Positions 1-11,443 of a stretch of DNA of 64,000 nt are shown in pieces. Both the position numbers and the translations under genes were made by a program. Position 1 is the first letter of the stretch; the number at the start of each line of letters is the position of its first letter. This DNA comes from Andrena cerasifolii. Taxonomy: Eukaryota > Arthropoda > Insecta > Hymenoptera > Andrenidae. The notes beneath the pieces were generated by a model that was not told where the DNA came from, ran no database searches, and saw only the letters and a list, made by a program, of their open reading frames with translations. Location: positions 5,270,001 through 5,334,000 of the forward strand of contig NC_135119.1 in the NCBI RefSeq assembly GCF_050908995.1. Reading direction: 5' to 3'.

Positions 1-1066
1 TTCCTTCGTCGCAAGAAGGTTAACAAAAAGCGCTTGCCATGATAGAAAAAGAATACACCAGTGACGCAACAATAATGCGTATAGAAACAGTAGCCATTCG
101 ATTTGAATGTAGTACCTACCTCGAACTCCGTGCCCAATGCAATCTTCACATCTCTCCGGACCGATTCGACAGAAGCGAAACGAACGAGATAAGAACGGGA
201 AGAAAATGAAAGCATTCTGCGGTAGAGACCACCAGCGTCCTATCGTGATGGGTATTTGAATAACAATCGGTCACTCTTGAGCGTACGAAAAAAAGTGAAA
301 AAAAAAGAGGAAGAGGAAAAAGTTTGATGGTCAGTCTAGGAGAGGAAAGTAGCGATGGCTCGCGGCAGGGGTCGTCGATGATGATCTCAAGAGGGGTGCA
401 CCAGTGGATGACGCGTGACTCACAAAGTGCCCACTGTCCCGCACACCCTACCGATTACACCATTGTGAAGGCTCGTGGCGTGGCAGGGGAGGGACCGGAG
501 AGGGCGCACGAGACCCATTCGGCCTCCCTTTGCAGGCATTATGCTCGCGCTTCCGTACGCAACGGAATTGCGGTTACGGTGTACGACTCCATTCAGGAAG
601 ATTACGTGCTCGATAACGGCTGTTTTGTGCAAACATGACTCCCCGGGCCCGGCATAATCGGATTGATTTAATAAAGCGTGCGGCATGGGACACGCTGGGC
701 ACATTAACGCGGTTACGTTTGCGACTTTAAGGCGTCCCTGCAGTAGCTTCCTGTCGCGCACTGACCAACACGGTCAATGCCGTTCATAATTGCTCCAGGA
801 ATAATGAATGTCAGCTTTAGCGTAGTAGGCCAGCGGCCTTCGATTATACCTTGGGTCAACAATATTTCAGTTTTGAAACATGAACGTGCGTTCCATTCAA
901 CTCCTGTTGTAAATACAGCACGCTTATTAGCTTTGGTGATCCATGCGGCAAATCTGTTCCAATGTATCACTTTGCCTCAATTTTAATGCGCGAGGCGGTT
1001 CAAAATCCAAGTTTAGTAAAATATATCTGTGCTTTTACAAAAGTTAGCTTTAGTAAGTCATTTTAT
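1..1066. other. Unique DNA with a GC-rich core, no gene recognised
   Basis: The stretch from about 330 to 760 is richer in G+C and CpG than its flanks and is open in several overlapping frames on both strands. None of the translations resembles a family I know. I see no repeat or transposon ends here. Such short GC-rich islands recur in the window and may be conserved non-coding DNA or leader exons, which is inference only. Confidence 0.4.
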
Positions 1067-1507
1067 TTAACCCTTCATTGACACTCTGGGTGCGAGCCAC
1101 CCTTAAGCTGATTTTCACGCACTGTACCTTTCTATATGCAAAATGAATACCTTTTCTCCAAAGCTGACTTACTAGCTATTTTTTCTCTCAAAATATTATA
1201 TCCGAGCAACAACTCTGTAGATTTTTAGCTTCTAATATTGAAATTTGTAAGAGTTACAACTATTTAAAGATTTTCTTCGTTTTTTCTCGCTATGTGGTAA
1301 TCTAGAATTTTTTTACAAAAACTGTGATTAAATTTCAGTGAAAAAACTATTGGAATGTATTCTAGAGACCTTGAAACTGATCCATGATTTTTTTTATGGC
1401 GATTGGATTGTTTAGATGACAATGGCAGTTGTTCGAAAATTGCTCTGGGTGTGAGCCACCCAGGTATGTCAAAGTTGATGGAAAAAGGTGTGTCAACGAA
1501 GGGTTAA
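1067..1507. mobile_element. TTAA-flanked MITE, piggyBac-like
   Basis: TTAA occurs at 1067-1070 and 1504-1507. Directly inside, the left end reads CCCTTCATTGACAC and the right end, in reverse complement, CCCTTCGTTGACAC. The pair forms a 14 bp inverted repeat with one mismatch. TTAA target duplication together with CCCT termini is characteristic of piggyBac. The interior (about 430 bp) has no transposase. It carries two copies of a small hairpin built on CTGGGTGYGAGCCACCC, at about 1086-1103 and 1445-1462. The element is non-autonomous; piggyBac assignment is by ends only. Confidence 0.75.
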
Positions 1508-2684
1508 TTAACACTCAATGTTCATTTGTAACAATTGAGTTGAACTCGTGGCTCAGATTGGGTTGAAATACTGAAATTAATACAGTAAATCTACTCTGTT
1601 CTATGTAGGTACAAAGCGTTCTACGCTAACGTATGACAAGCTACACTGAAGTTATCATAGAGATTAATTCTGGTGGTTTCATTCAGAGGTTCTTCAAACG
1701 ATTCGCGCCAACTGATCTATCTATCTAATCCAACTTGTTTATCTATCTTGGTTAGATTCCACGTACATGGAAATTCTCGGAATGGATTTCCCCGTAATGC
1801 CATGGGATCAAATGGTGTTACCGTCCAGCTGGTGGCTATTAGTTCTGCTCCAGTTACCTACCAAAATTCTGTTGATTTTGGTGGAATTGCAATCATGCCT
1901 GCTTAATGACTTGACGAGTGAAGTGCAAATGATGTCGCATGTCTTAGTGGCGTTGCGTTTGATTGGCAGTGTAATAATTTATTAATAGCGATATGCACTG
2001 GACTCCTATAGTTTTGATATTGCAAAATGCCAGGGAGGCCTATTCCATCTTTCTTCGATAGACGAGGACACGGCAATGCCGACTGTAATTTATGGCTTGT
2101 TGCTGTCACGCGCCCTATCACTCGCCACGGTAGAGAGCAACTGCAAGGCGAACAGACTACCCGCCTTGAAAAGAGCTCGCGCCCGATCCGGAGGTGTGGG
2201 TTCTTTTCCAGACAAAACTGTATTTTGTTTTTAGAAGCAACGTTCTACCAACATCTATTCAATCAACCATATATTCAGTAGTTCTTATTAAAATGTTGTT
2301 TAAAAGTGTCTTTAATAGTGAAACATTTCTAAGAATATTCAGCTGAAACATATGCTCCGTTGGGTGTGTTTCTCAATTTAAAATGCACCGTGTCAGTGCA
2401 AGTAACAAGAGATCAATTGAATAAGAGGGTAACACGTTCCATGGCACATGGGACACTGCAGTATCTCTCGATATCTAAATTGTAAAGCTTCCACCAAATG
2501 GAAAAATATCCTTCGAATCGAAGGTGACGTAATGCAGAGGAAAGAAGGAGCTTATACTACAAAGTATTTAACGCAGCATCCACTTTCCTATAATTAAATA
2601 TTGTAATCGAATCTTTTGTTCAGTTTTCAAAATTCTATCGAGTACCTGAAATACCACTGTAGTGCTCAATGTATTAAGTAGCTA
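1508..2684. other. Unique AT-rich DNA, nothing recognised
   Basis: No repeat ends, RNA gene or protein family could be recognised. Open frames between about 1673 and 2281 overlap on both strands and look like chance. Confidence 0.35.
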
Positions 2685-2686
2685 TA

Positions 2687-4124
2687 CAGGGTGTATCTTA
2701 AGGGGTAGTGGACTATTAGACACGTAAAATCGTTGGTTTCTTTGACGCTAAATTACTTCGATACCAAATAATCGTTATAGTCGTGCTTTTTACAGTCTAT
2801 TGTGGACACGTTTGCGAGTAATTACCCCCCAAAAAATCGTCGGAGTGTATAACAGTTTCGAAGTTATTAATCGTTGAAGATAGCCCTGCACGGCGCGCCG
2901 CTGCAGGTGGTGTACATCGATTCAGGTGAGCCAATCATTTGCAAGGAAAATGCTTTGGGGTGAGTACTTTATATACCAAAATCTACAAAGTGGAACTTTG
3001 GCGACGAATTTGGACAAAAATTGTGGAAGTTACACACGAATCAATTTTCCCCCCACATTTTCCCGAAAAAAATCGTCTTTAATCAGTTATAAAATATTTG
3101 ATATATGCATTCAATGTTGATGCGAGTATTCCATTCTGTAGAGGAAGGAATTCTACGCGTCCAATAAAAATTTCAAGTGAAAATATTCACTGGTTCAAGA
3201 GTTATTACACAGTGTCTGAAAATGGTCTTTCGAGAAAAACGGCTTCGAAGGTAAATCCCTTATACCGCTCTGCGAGGCTCTGCAGTCGATTACGTTCGCT
3301 GCTATAACTTCTACAATTATTTGAATTTCTTCATGAAGTTTTGTTTAACCCTTAACTGGTATACTGTTTTTGGCAAACGTGGTTGGCATACTGGAGTCGT
3401 GGCAGACCCCAAATAAAAAAGGACACAGAAATTTGTAAAATCGACCCTGAATCAACCTCTATGAATATTTTGTTCTTAGGTAATGTGTAAAATAATAGAA
3501 ACCTAGAAAGTTAAACTATTATTATAAAATTAATTAGAAAAACAGTTTACAAGCTCAGACAACCAACAATTTTGCAGCGAACTTTGCGTGCCTGGGGTCA
3601 TGAGCGACCCCAAGATACCAGTTAAGGGTTAAAACGTTCATAAAGGGTCTTTCAGAATCAGTGAAAAGAAAAAAATCGATTTTTTCAAGCTGAAATAGTC
3701 CACTACCCCCATAACTCCAATAATTCTTCATAGCGAACAGGGATAATGTAGCTGATTCTACTAAATGTTTGTACACCTCTTTGTAATTGGACTTGTTTCT
3801 CCTAAGCAGTCAATTGAGTGAAGTATTGGAAGAAATTCCACTTGCTGTTGTAGATACGTACATCACCAAATTTTAGTCACATTCAGTAAATTTTTTGGGA
3901 CACATCTGCATCACGACGACTGGAGGTTAGCACTCCGGGCGAAGGTGGACAACCAATTTTAAACACTTCTAATAAAGCTAAGGAGTTGCACAGTACTGGG
4001 CTACAAAAATGGCTACAACTCAGGAACAAGGTCAAATGGGGCACATGATTACATCAGCTTTCCTCATCGCTATTGTGTCCCCGTCCACCGTTGAAGTGGG
4101 TCCTAAATGTTAAGATACACCCCG
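2687..4124. mobile_element. TA-flanked Tc1/mariner-type non-autonomous element
   Basis: The ends are inverted: TACAGGGTGTATCTTAA at 2685-2701 matches the reverse complement of TTAAGATACACCCCGTA at 4110-4126, with TA on both sides. A second, internal inverted pair, GGGGTAGTGGACTATT at 2702-2717 and its complement at 3696-3711, suggests that the left half is itself a foldback. No transposase reading frame survives. A TTAA MITE (3345-3632) has landed inside, so this element is the older of the two. TA target sites and CAGGG ends fit the Tc1/mariner superfamily. Confidence 0.7.
3345..3632 (+). mobile_element. piggyBac-like MITE, family A copy 1 (nested)
   Basis: TTAA duplications lie at 3345-3348 and 3629-3632. 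Termini CCCTTAACTGGTAT and ATACCAGTTAAGGG are perfect inverted repeats. The interior contains GTGGCAGACCCCAAATAAAA and near the other end GAGCGACCCCA. Three more copies occur at 10340, 16737 and 30095. Copy 1 is the most diverged of the four, for example GGTTGGCATACTGGAG where the others have GACTGGTATACTGGGG. It is about 280 bp, non-coding, and inserted in the TA element at 2687-4124. Confidence 0.88.
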
Positions 4125-4128
4125 TATA

Positions 4129-5267
4129 ATTGACCTCCTGCGCGTTTCCACGAATTTCCCAATGCCACATTCACAGGAACTTGGTGGCTGGAAACGAGAG
4201 AGAGCAACTAATTAGCTTATCAAAGGCCAGCAGGTCGTGGGCATTTGAGTACATCCTGCACGGACGAGATTTGCGTGTCAGATGTCAGATTACTAACCAT
4301 GGCAGTCAACGTGTCAAATGCAATTTACAAATCGAAATTCTAATGGTTTCGTAGCTATCCTAATCGAAGCACCTACGTCCCACCAGCTAGCTCAAAATAT
4401 TCAGCTTTCCTAATGGCGCTATGTTTTATGTACACAAACCTACGCATTTGCTGCACTTAAACGTGACACGAGAGACGCAAGTGCGCGCAGCCGTGGCAAG
4501 CATAAAGTCAGCGGCGAAAAGATTTATCATTGACGCTGGGCGAAGGGAAAAGAAAGCGGGAAAGAAACGCTGTTGCCGCACACGAAGCCGTACAACCGAT
4601 AAACGACCCTCGGAAATTCGAAACCAGGACAGGAAAATCTCTTATCTCGGCTGGGGTATCGGCGGGGTAAATCAATTTTACACATTTTCGATTATTCGAT
4701 TTCTCCCCGGGAACAGTGCGAACTAAATCACCGACTTTATTGCGGTGGCCCGAGTCCACGGGCATAGCCGAGGTCGGCACTTATGGCATTCCAATCACGA
4801 TCGCTTTACACAGAGCACACCATGGTCTCGTGCCGATTCCTGAGCGAGTTTACGACCTTCTGTCACTCTCCTTCTCTCTTCCACTTTCGTTCTCCTCCTC
4901 GCGGCTACCCCCCGGCAGCGTCAGACGGCGCTGTCTCGCATGCTGCTTCTCCTCTTGTGCGAGATAAGCTCGCTATGGCCACTTAATTGCTCGTTTCCTG
5001 TCCAGAAGCGAAGCCAACTGAACGCCTCTCCTCAGGCAGAGTCGGAACTACGTGTCTGGGCACCCCCGACCAGCCTCGCCAAACACGTGCCAATTAGCGG
5101 GGACACTGTTCACTGCCTAAAGATTGTAGTTTTCACAGTTTTCCGATTGGGACGAGATCGCAACCGCGTTTCACCGCGAGGACTGAATTTTTGGAAACAG
5201 GCGTTTTGGGAAACTACGATCGAGCACTTCAAAAATTATTTTTGTACAGACTATGCAAAAGGGGTTG
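4129..5267. other. GC-rich unique block
   Basis: From about 4440 to 5240 the sequence is GC- and CpG-rich, with a pyrimidine-rich run at 4855-4960 (CTCCTTCTCTCTTCC type). Several overlapping open frames exist on both strands and none resembles a known protein. Composition suggests functional non-coding sequence or a leader exon, which is unproven. Confidence 0.35.
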
Positions 5268-6035
5268 GGGGAGACCGGGGTAAAGTGAACCCCGGGGTAA
5301 AATGAGCTTCCTTAATTTATTCTTTAACAGTAGAATATATTTACAAATTTTGGTGACGTAATAAATGTGTGTAATACCACAATGATAATTATGCACATTC
5401 AGGTATCGAAAAATGGGAATTCTTTAAAAAATTAAAAATGAAGTTTAGAGACTTCCAATTGTTTTTTTTTTAATTTAGCTTTTTGGATTAATTAGTCTTA
5501 AATGTGTTATTTTAACTCCATTTTTTTTCTGCGTGTTTATAACAAGCTTATAAACATACGTGTACACGCGTTTGAGAAAATATTAATCCTAACATTATTA
5601 AATAATTAATTTTCCACTGAGTACACATTCGGGGCAAAGTGACCGGGGTAAACTGAGCTGCAAGGAAAAGATGCGCGAGTGATGTGCGCAATAACCTAAC
5701 CTGTCAGCTAGCTGGGAAACCACGCGTCGTGATGGAACAGAATCTAACCTCAAAAAAATATAAAATCTGCCACAGTTTTTGACAACCACGGTTAAAAAAA
5801 AAACAGAAACTGACGTGCTACACACGTCATCCTTAATTAAAACTTGTATTGTATTTCTGCTCACTTTACCCCATGTATAAAAAAGTTTGAAGTCGAATAA
5901 AATTTTTCCCTTTCAATAAAAATGTGTAAAAACAGATTTATAATATAATTTGAACACTACTATTGATAAATGACGAATAGAAATACTTAAAATAAACTTA
6001 AAGTATATTAAAATTTACATATATGGGGTAAAGTG
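5268..6035. mobile_element. GGGGAGACCGGGG-type DNA element, copy with rearranged interior
   Basis: The left end GGGGAGACCGGGGTAAAGTG matches, in reverse complement, the right end of the intact relative at 59275-60092, and homology runs for about 600 bp (5268-5875). The next ~150 bp (5878-6025) are also homologous to that relative, but in the opposite relative orientation. The motif GGGGTAAAGTGAG or a close variant recurs at the left end and near 5640, 5860 (inverted) and 6025. No right terminus with TA was found, so the copy looks 3'-truncated or rearranged. No coding sequence was recognised. Confidence 0.75.
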
Positions 6036-6149
6036 GTCGTTTTGGCATCCACTCTCGTCCGAAGGATTCCAAGAAATGGTAGGGATAGTCGCTGGGGTCT
6101 AAACGCGTGATAGAAACGGGCTTATAACAAGGATTTACTGTAGTCGGTT

Positions 6150-6656
6150 ACACAAACTTCTTCAAAAAATTTATTTTCCGACGGGCGTTGGTGTGGGAAC
6201 TATTCCAGTCATTCAAAATAGAAAAACTAAGGTTTATTTTCTTTATTATGTTTGTCGTTACGATTGGAACCCCAGAGACCCCCTAATAATAAAACTTTGC
6301 AGAATGACAGCTTTTTGAAAAAAAAATGTTTGATTTTTGCTCATAAATTTTGCTGTTTAGTTCTGTAGAATTAATTTTATACAAGACTAGCGTCCCCCAT
6401 CTCGGCTTCGCCCGAGATATTAGCGTGACTGATTCATGTTTATTTTATTAGAATTAATATCTTTTAAGGAAATTAAGTATTTAAAAAAAAAAGATTAATT
6501 TCTTCATAATATTTCAGGAAAAATAACAATCTCTTCTTTGGGAGATCGACAAACATAATAAAGAAAATGAACCTTAGTTTTTCCATTTTGGATGACTAGA
6601 ACAGTTCCCACCGTATCGCCCATCGGAAAAGAATTTGTTTGAAGAATGTGTGTGTG
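6150..6656. mobile_element. Foldback element with ~105 bp arms
   Basis: Left arm 6150-6260 and right arm 6545-6656 are reverse complements with scattered mismatches. They share ACAAACTTCTTCAAA at the outer side and TTATTATGTTTGTCG at the inner side. Between them lies AT-rich DNA and a short perfect stem, ATCTCGG-cttcg-CCCGAGAT, at about 6399-6419. No target duplication was resolved, so the superfamily is unknown. Confidence 0.6.
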
Positions 6657-7753
6657 CGATAAATAAGTTAAAAAAATCTGAGTATTACTTCAAACATACC
6701 TTAATATGCATGCAAAACGCTAGATAGTATAAAATTATAGTTTTTGTTAAATAAATTCCCGAAAATGGCGACAGAAAAACGAGCAGGTACACTACAGCGT
6801 ACCCCCTTAATGTGTAAGTTTTCAACTTCCATCATGACAGTAGGTATTTAAATCAAAAGTTGTAACGTAGACAGATGTCCTGTAATATTGGTATGATGAG
6901 CAAGCGAAATAATAATTACCCCAGAATAAAACCAAGTACAATGGCTCTGTAAGATGTTAAGAAATAAAATGGAACAACATTTGTACCCCTCTACATATAT
7001 GCATAGAACATAACGTTGCATAGTAAATCATTTTCGTAGAAATACAGGTAGTATCAGTACCAAGAATATATTGATTCTAAGAACTACACAGGAACTGTAT
7101 GTTGTTCTCATAGATTATAGAAAATACCTGCTACAAAATTAGAAAAAATACCTACTTTGCATAACAGTAAAGAATATATAAAATTTTAATGTAAAATGCA
7201 AAAGAAGAATCCTGCTCCGCCTTTCAGTCGCTTTTCAATTGTTAACTCGAGCAACAGATTTGTAATTATTCTGCAAGCAAGAAATTGAACAATTTTCGAT
7301 AAGTTCGAGGAAAGAAAGATTAAACGTGAGCAAAAAAAGTAGATTGGCAATTAATTAAATTCCATTAACCCGAGCCTGTGTGCCTCATTTAATCTCAAAC
7401 ATGCAAGCAAACAATTTTTCTACGTTACTACCTACTTCAAATTTTCATAGGCCATTATTAACACATTATTCGAGTTTTGAGCTCTAGTCGCGATTACATT
7501 CTTGATTAGCAGCTACCAAGGGCGTCGCATAATAATCAAGAATACGTATTTCACCGAGATTCGACCAAGCCTAGCACAAAGTGTTGAAGTGTGCAGCGCC
7601 TGAATAACATGAATATTAAGCAGCGTATGTATTAATTATAATTACTGATATCCATAATTAATGTCACTAGGCTTTCTCGACAGTCCAATGAACCTTTCGT
7701 ACAGTGACCCAGCGTAAACCAAAATTCATGAGAATTTATATCGAGAAGACTGA
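6657..7753. other. AT-rich unique DNA, nothing recognised
   Basis: No open frame of note, repeat ends or RNA gene were seen. Confidence 0.35.
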
Positions 7754-8428
7754 CAAGGGAGCACCCGCGAACCTACACTCACCGATTGGAACGCAAATTT
7801 ATTGGTTCATAGAGTGACTCAAGACAAGATCAACGGTATGTTTCATTCGTGCCCAATCGCCCTTGAACTGCGTGAAAACTAACCTCAAAATCAAACAGGC
7901 ACTGTCACTTTTTCGCGTGCAACTCCTATAGTACAAGGGACAGAAAAAAATGTTTCTAACAAAAGTTGAATGATGTAACAAGCCCTACAAACTTGCGTTA
8001 ACAAAATTTTGAAAAAGTTTTTTTTTCGTCAGGTACTTTTTTGTTTAAACTCTTTCCAAAAATTTGTTAACGCAAGTTTGCAGCGCTTATTACACCATTC
8101 GACTTTTGTTAGAAACATTTTTTTCTGTCGCTTGTACTTTAGGAGTTGCACGCGAAAAACTGACAGTGCCTATTTGACTTTGAGGTTAGTTTGAAGATTA
8201 AATGGCGATTAGGAAAAATGAAACATACACTATAAACCAACAAAGTTTGGTTCCAATCGGCCAATGCGGGTTTGCGGCAGAGATGGGCAAAATTTTAATT
8301 TAAATGAAATTTCGAATAACGAATAAAAGTTAAAAAAATTATCCGAATAATTTTCTTACTTTTATCCCGCATTCGAAATTTTATTTAAATTAAAATTTTG
8401 CCCATCTCTGGTTTGCGGTGTTCCCTTG
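7754..8428. mobile_element. CAAGGG-ended foldback element with 3-bp target duplication
   Basis: The termini are CAAGGGAGCACCCGCGAACC and, in reverse complement, CAAGGGAACACCGCAAACC. TGA flanks both sides (7751-7753 and 8429-8431), giving a 3-bp target duplication. Arms of about 240 bp pair across the element and include a TTTCTAACAAAAGT segment and its complement. A full relative lies at 61499-61957. A hAT MITE has inserted into the right arm at 8278-8410. The element is non-coding; open frames inside are products of the repeat arms. A 3-bp duplication fits PIF/Harbinger or CMC-type elements. Confidence 0.78.
8278..8410. mobile_element. hAT-type MITE with perfect 8-bp target duplication
   Basis: GTTTGCGG at 8270-8277 is repeated exactly at 8411-8418. 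The 133 bp between them starts CAGAGATGGGCAAAATTTTA and ends with its reverse complement. Inverted arms extend about 40 bp, apart from small mismatches. CAG...CTG ends with an 8-bp duplication are diagnostic of hAT elements. It sits inside the right arm of the foldback at 7754-8428 and is therefore younger than that element. A related, more decayed copy is at 42062-42259. Confidence 0.92.
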
Positions 8429-8431
8429 TGA

Positions 8432-9007
8432 GGTTAGGTTAACAGGAACGCGCATCGATTCGCCGAAGTCAAATTTTACAATCAGGAAATTTCATGAATT
8501 TATTTATCTGCCGAGAAATAAAGTCTTGCGGGAAAACGAGGCTGTTTAATTTCGGCCCTGCTTCCTCGTGTCTGGCGAAACAGAGGCGTCGTCGCCCTTC
8601 GCCCGATGCATCTTTGACCCGTCTTCATTCCAGCGGCGCGCGGGGCCTTTCTCCGCTCGTAGATTGCTCGCGTGCAATGCAGCCAGCTCCGATGTCGCGC
8701 GGGCATCACCAAGGGCCAGCTAGGCGAAGGGAGTATAAGTACACTGGTGGATACGCATTCCTTTCGTTTTCACACTCGGCGACAGGTCGTTTCACTTTTC
8801 TACTTTTCATTGCTTTACAGCGCGGCGAGCGGTTCGTGCCCGCGGTGGAATCAGAGACAACACATGGCACATTCAACTGTGCCGGTGGCTCGAGAATACT
8901 CATCGTTCGACTTGACGAAGATATGCTCTTAGCCTTCGCATCTCTTTTCCAGGTTCTATAGATCATCGGTAGTTGTAAAGTTTATACTTTTTTATGACTT
9001 TCAAGTA
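8432..9007. other. GC-rich unique block
   Basis: From about 8480 to 8960 the G+C and CpG content is high. A 155-codon frame on the plus strand (8494-8961) overlaps frames on the minus strand, and none resembles a known family. The sequence around 8733 (GTATAAGTACACTGG) resembles a TATA-like element followed by a pyrimidine-rich tract, but this is weak. Possible leader exon or conserved non-coding DNA. Confidence 0.3.
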
Positions 9008-9256
9008 TAGGGGAGACCGGGGCTAAAAGCTCCGATTTCGATAAAACATAAAAAATGACTGGAAAATAATGCAGTTATTCTCTTCACTATTGACTAATTT
9101 CTGGTTAAATTTATTATATTTTCTGATTTTAAGCTTGTATTTAATATGTTGTAATAGGTTTTCCATAGAAAGTAATTTATTTGTGGCTGATCGAAGCGAA
9201 ACTTCTTACCCCTATATGGGGCAAGTTGTTATCGCATTGGGGTAAGTTGTTACTAA

Positions 9257-9678
9257 CAAGGAGAGTATTTTAGGTGTCCGCTTCCGATCGTTTTGATTTT
9301 TGGATATGTTATAGAGGACCGAAAAATAAGAAATACGTGTTTTTTTATTTTTCCTCGTTTTCATATTTGGGGGCTGAAAACTGCGTTCAAAGTTAGGGTT
9401 GAAAAATCATTTTTGTGGAATATCTCGAGAACTATTAGAGATAGGGGAATAGTGTCAACGGACGAATTTTGTGTCTTTGAATGCGAAATAAGACTGACTC
9501 ACCAGATTTTCAAAAATCCACAAAAATGATTTTTCAACCCTAACTTTGAACGCAGTTTTCACCCCCCAAATATGAAAACGGGGAAAAATAAAAAACACGT
9601 ATTTCTTATTTTTCGGTCCTCTATAACATATCCAAAAATCAAAATGATCGGAGGCGGACACCTAAAATACTCTCCTTG
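9257..9678. mobile_element. CAAGGAGA-ended foldback MITE (nested)
   Basis: Left arm 9257-9430 and right arm about 9505-9678 are near-perfect reverse complements. They begin CAAGGAGAGTATTTTAGGTG and include GGACCGAAAAATAAGAAATA. Flanking trinucleotides are TAA and CAA, so any 3-bp target duplication has one mismatch. The two open frames seen here on opposite strands are translations of the same arm and not genes. It is nested in the 9010-10754 element. Confidence 0.85.
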
Positions 9679-10339
9679 CAAGCTATAAGAGTTGCCTTTT
9701 AATGAAATATTTCATTTTCTAATGAAATAAAACAAAATTTTATTAATAATGTTTATTTATGAAGGTTCGGACCAACAAAAATGTATTATCTTTAAAAGAA
9801 AAGCAAAACGATATAATAACCATAAACATTATCTTTGGTATACAAACTATAATCAACTAATCAGTCTTACATTCAACTGTATGTAGGTACCTACTTATTG
9901 AGATTTGTTTTTGCAGCCTACTGTGGACTCTTGCCCACATTGTAGTATTTTAATAAATCTCGATAGAATCATGTGGAAGATATTGAATTCTGTATAACAG
10001 TTTTTATTTATCTTAAAGCACAGCAGAAACAATTTATACATTTGCGGCGGGACAAGTTTTTACGGTAACAACGTGCCCCAAGTCACGGTAACAACTAGCC
10101 CCTACCGTCACATGTAGTAATTTCAAAGACTATTCTGCTTATACATATATTCAAACGATAAACACTATGACACCACGTTCTTAAATGTCATTTGATCCAT
10201 AAGAACGAATCAAATCTATAATATCGTCGTTAAATAATTGAAATAGACCAAAAAATAATGACAGAACAATTTTTACTTATCTGGTACGCGACTAATAGGT
10301 CCTTGCTTACAACCACGCGATTCGCTGTCGCGAACGCTA

Positions 10340-10628
10340 TTAACCCTTAACTGGTATCCTGGGATCGCTCGTGACCCCAAGCACCCAAAGTTCGATGTAC
10401 AATTTTCGGTTGTCTAAGTTGGTAAACTGAATTTCTAATTAATTTTAAAATAATAGTTTAACTTTCTGCGCTTCTATTATTTTCTACATTCCCTAAGAAG
10501 AAAATATTCATAGTGGTTGCTCTAGTTGTCGACTTTACAAATTTCTATGTCCTTTTTTATTTGGGGTCTGCCACGACCCCAGTATACCAGTCACGTTTGC
10601 CAAAAACAGTATACCAGTTAAGGGTTAA
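10340..10628 (-). mobile_element. piggyBac-like MITE, family A copy 2 (nested)
   Basis: TTAA at 10340-10343 and 10625-10628 flanks CCCTTAACTGGTAT...ATACCAGTTAAGGG. The internal order is reversed relative to copies at 3345 and 16737: the GATCGCTCGTGACCCC side comes first here. It is very close in sequence to copies at 16737 and 30095, suggesting recent spread. It is nested in the 9010-10754 element. Confidence 0.92.
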
Positions 10629-10756
10629 ACTGGGCGACAGAGTGACGCGATCAACTCACCCGGAAAAAATAATTTAAAGTACAACGCTCTTTTTATTTTG
10701 AAGATAGAGCCGTCGGAACAACTTACCCCCGAAACTTTTAGCCCCGGTCTCCCCTA

Positions 10757-11440
10757 ATTAATATTACTACTCCCAGGAAAATTGCATTTCTCATGCGCAA
10801 TGTGTAGACGTCTAAAATCTCAGTGGCTACGAAATGAAATCGATAAAGTGGGGAGAATGAACGGAAATTCCAATGGCAGCCTATTCGTCATCGAATTGCG
10901 CAATTTTCAACGAGCAGTGCATTAATACTTCGCATTTCCTAGCCCCTCTGCATTCTTTCAAGGCTTTGCACGCGAAACGTCTAACTTCGATGCAGCTCAC
11001 AGAGCATTAGTGTTCCGAGGGAGGAAGCAGATGCTTAATTAATTCCACGCTGCTCTTAATGGTAAGCTACGTTTCGTCTGATCAGGCAAGTGGTGACGCA
11101 ATGCTTTGAACAGCATTCTTTTTCCCCGCGATCAACGAGCAACTATCTCCCTGGATCTTTGACCCGCCTTAATTCCGTCCAATTTTCAGACGCGTTCCAC
11201 ATTCCTGACCGATCGTGTCACTTCTTCCGGTCTACGTCACGCGCGATGACACGACGGTGTACCAGGAAGGAAATTCTTCCTCTTCCATGGACATATGTGC
11301 CAATGAAACTTCTACGTATACGTATGTGGTTATCTCCATTTCAGCAGCTAAACCGTCTTGAATGCTAAGGCCACGGAAAATGTAATCTCCATAAAAAAAA
11401 TTTAAAAAATTAAAAAAAAATACGTCAAGTACATAAAACT
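10757..11440. other. Unique DNA preceding the satellite
   Basis: No mobile-element ends or recognisable protein. A 92-codon open frame at 11090-11368 has no recognisable features. Confidence 0.3.
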
Positions 11441-11443
11441 TGA

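Larger units (their letters stand above)
9010..10754. mobile_element. GGGGAGACCGGGG-type DNA element carrying two nested insertions
   Basis: The ends GGGGAGACCGGGGCTAAAAG and its near-perfect reverse complement (GGGGAGACCGGGGCTAAAAG at 10754 backwards) are flanked by TA at 9008-9009 and 10755-10756. Subterminal iterons of the type GGGGTAAGTTGTTAC or GTAACAACTAGCCCC occur near 9220, 9240, 10065, 10090 and 10725. Without its two insertions (9257-9678 and 10344-10624) the element is about 1.03 kb. It has no recognisable transposase. TA flanks suggest an IS630/Tc1-like mechanism, but the termini match no named family I can recall. Confidence 0.8.

Noticed and set aside
8494..8961. 155-codon plus-strand frame
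   Set aside because: GC-rich block, overlapping minus-strand frames, no recognisable domain.
9293..9661. Two similar proteins on opposite strands
   Set aside because: They are the same inverted arm of a MITE translated from each side.
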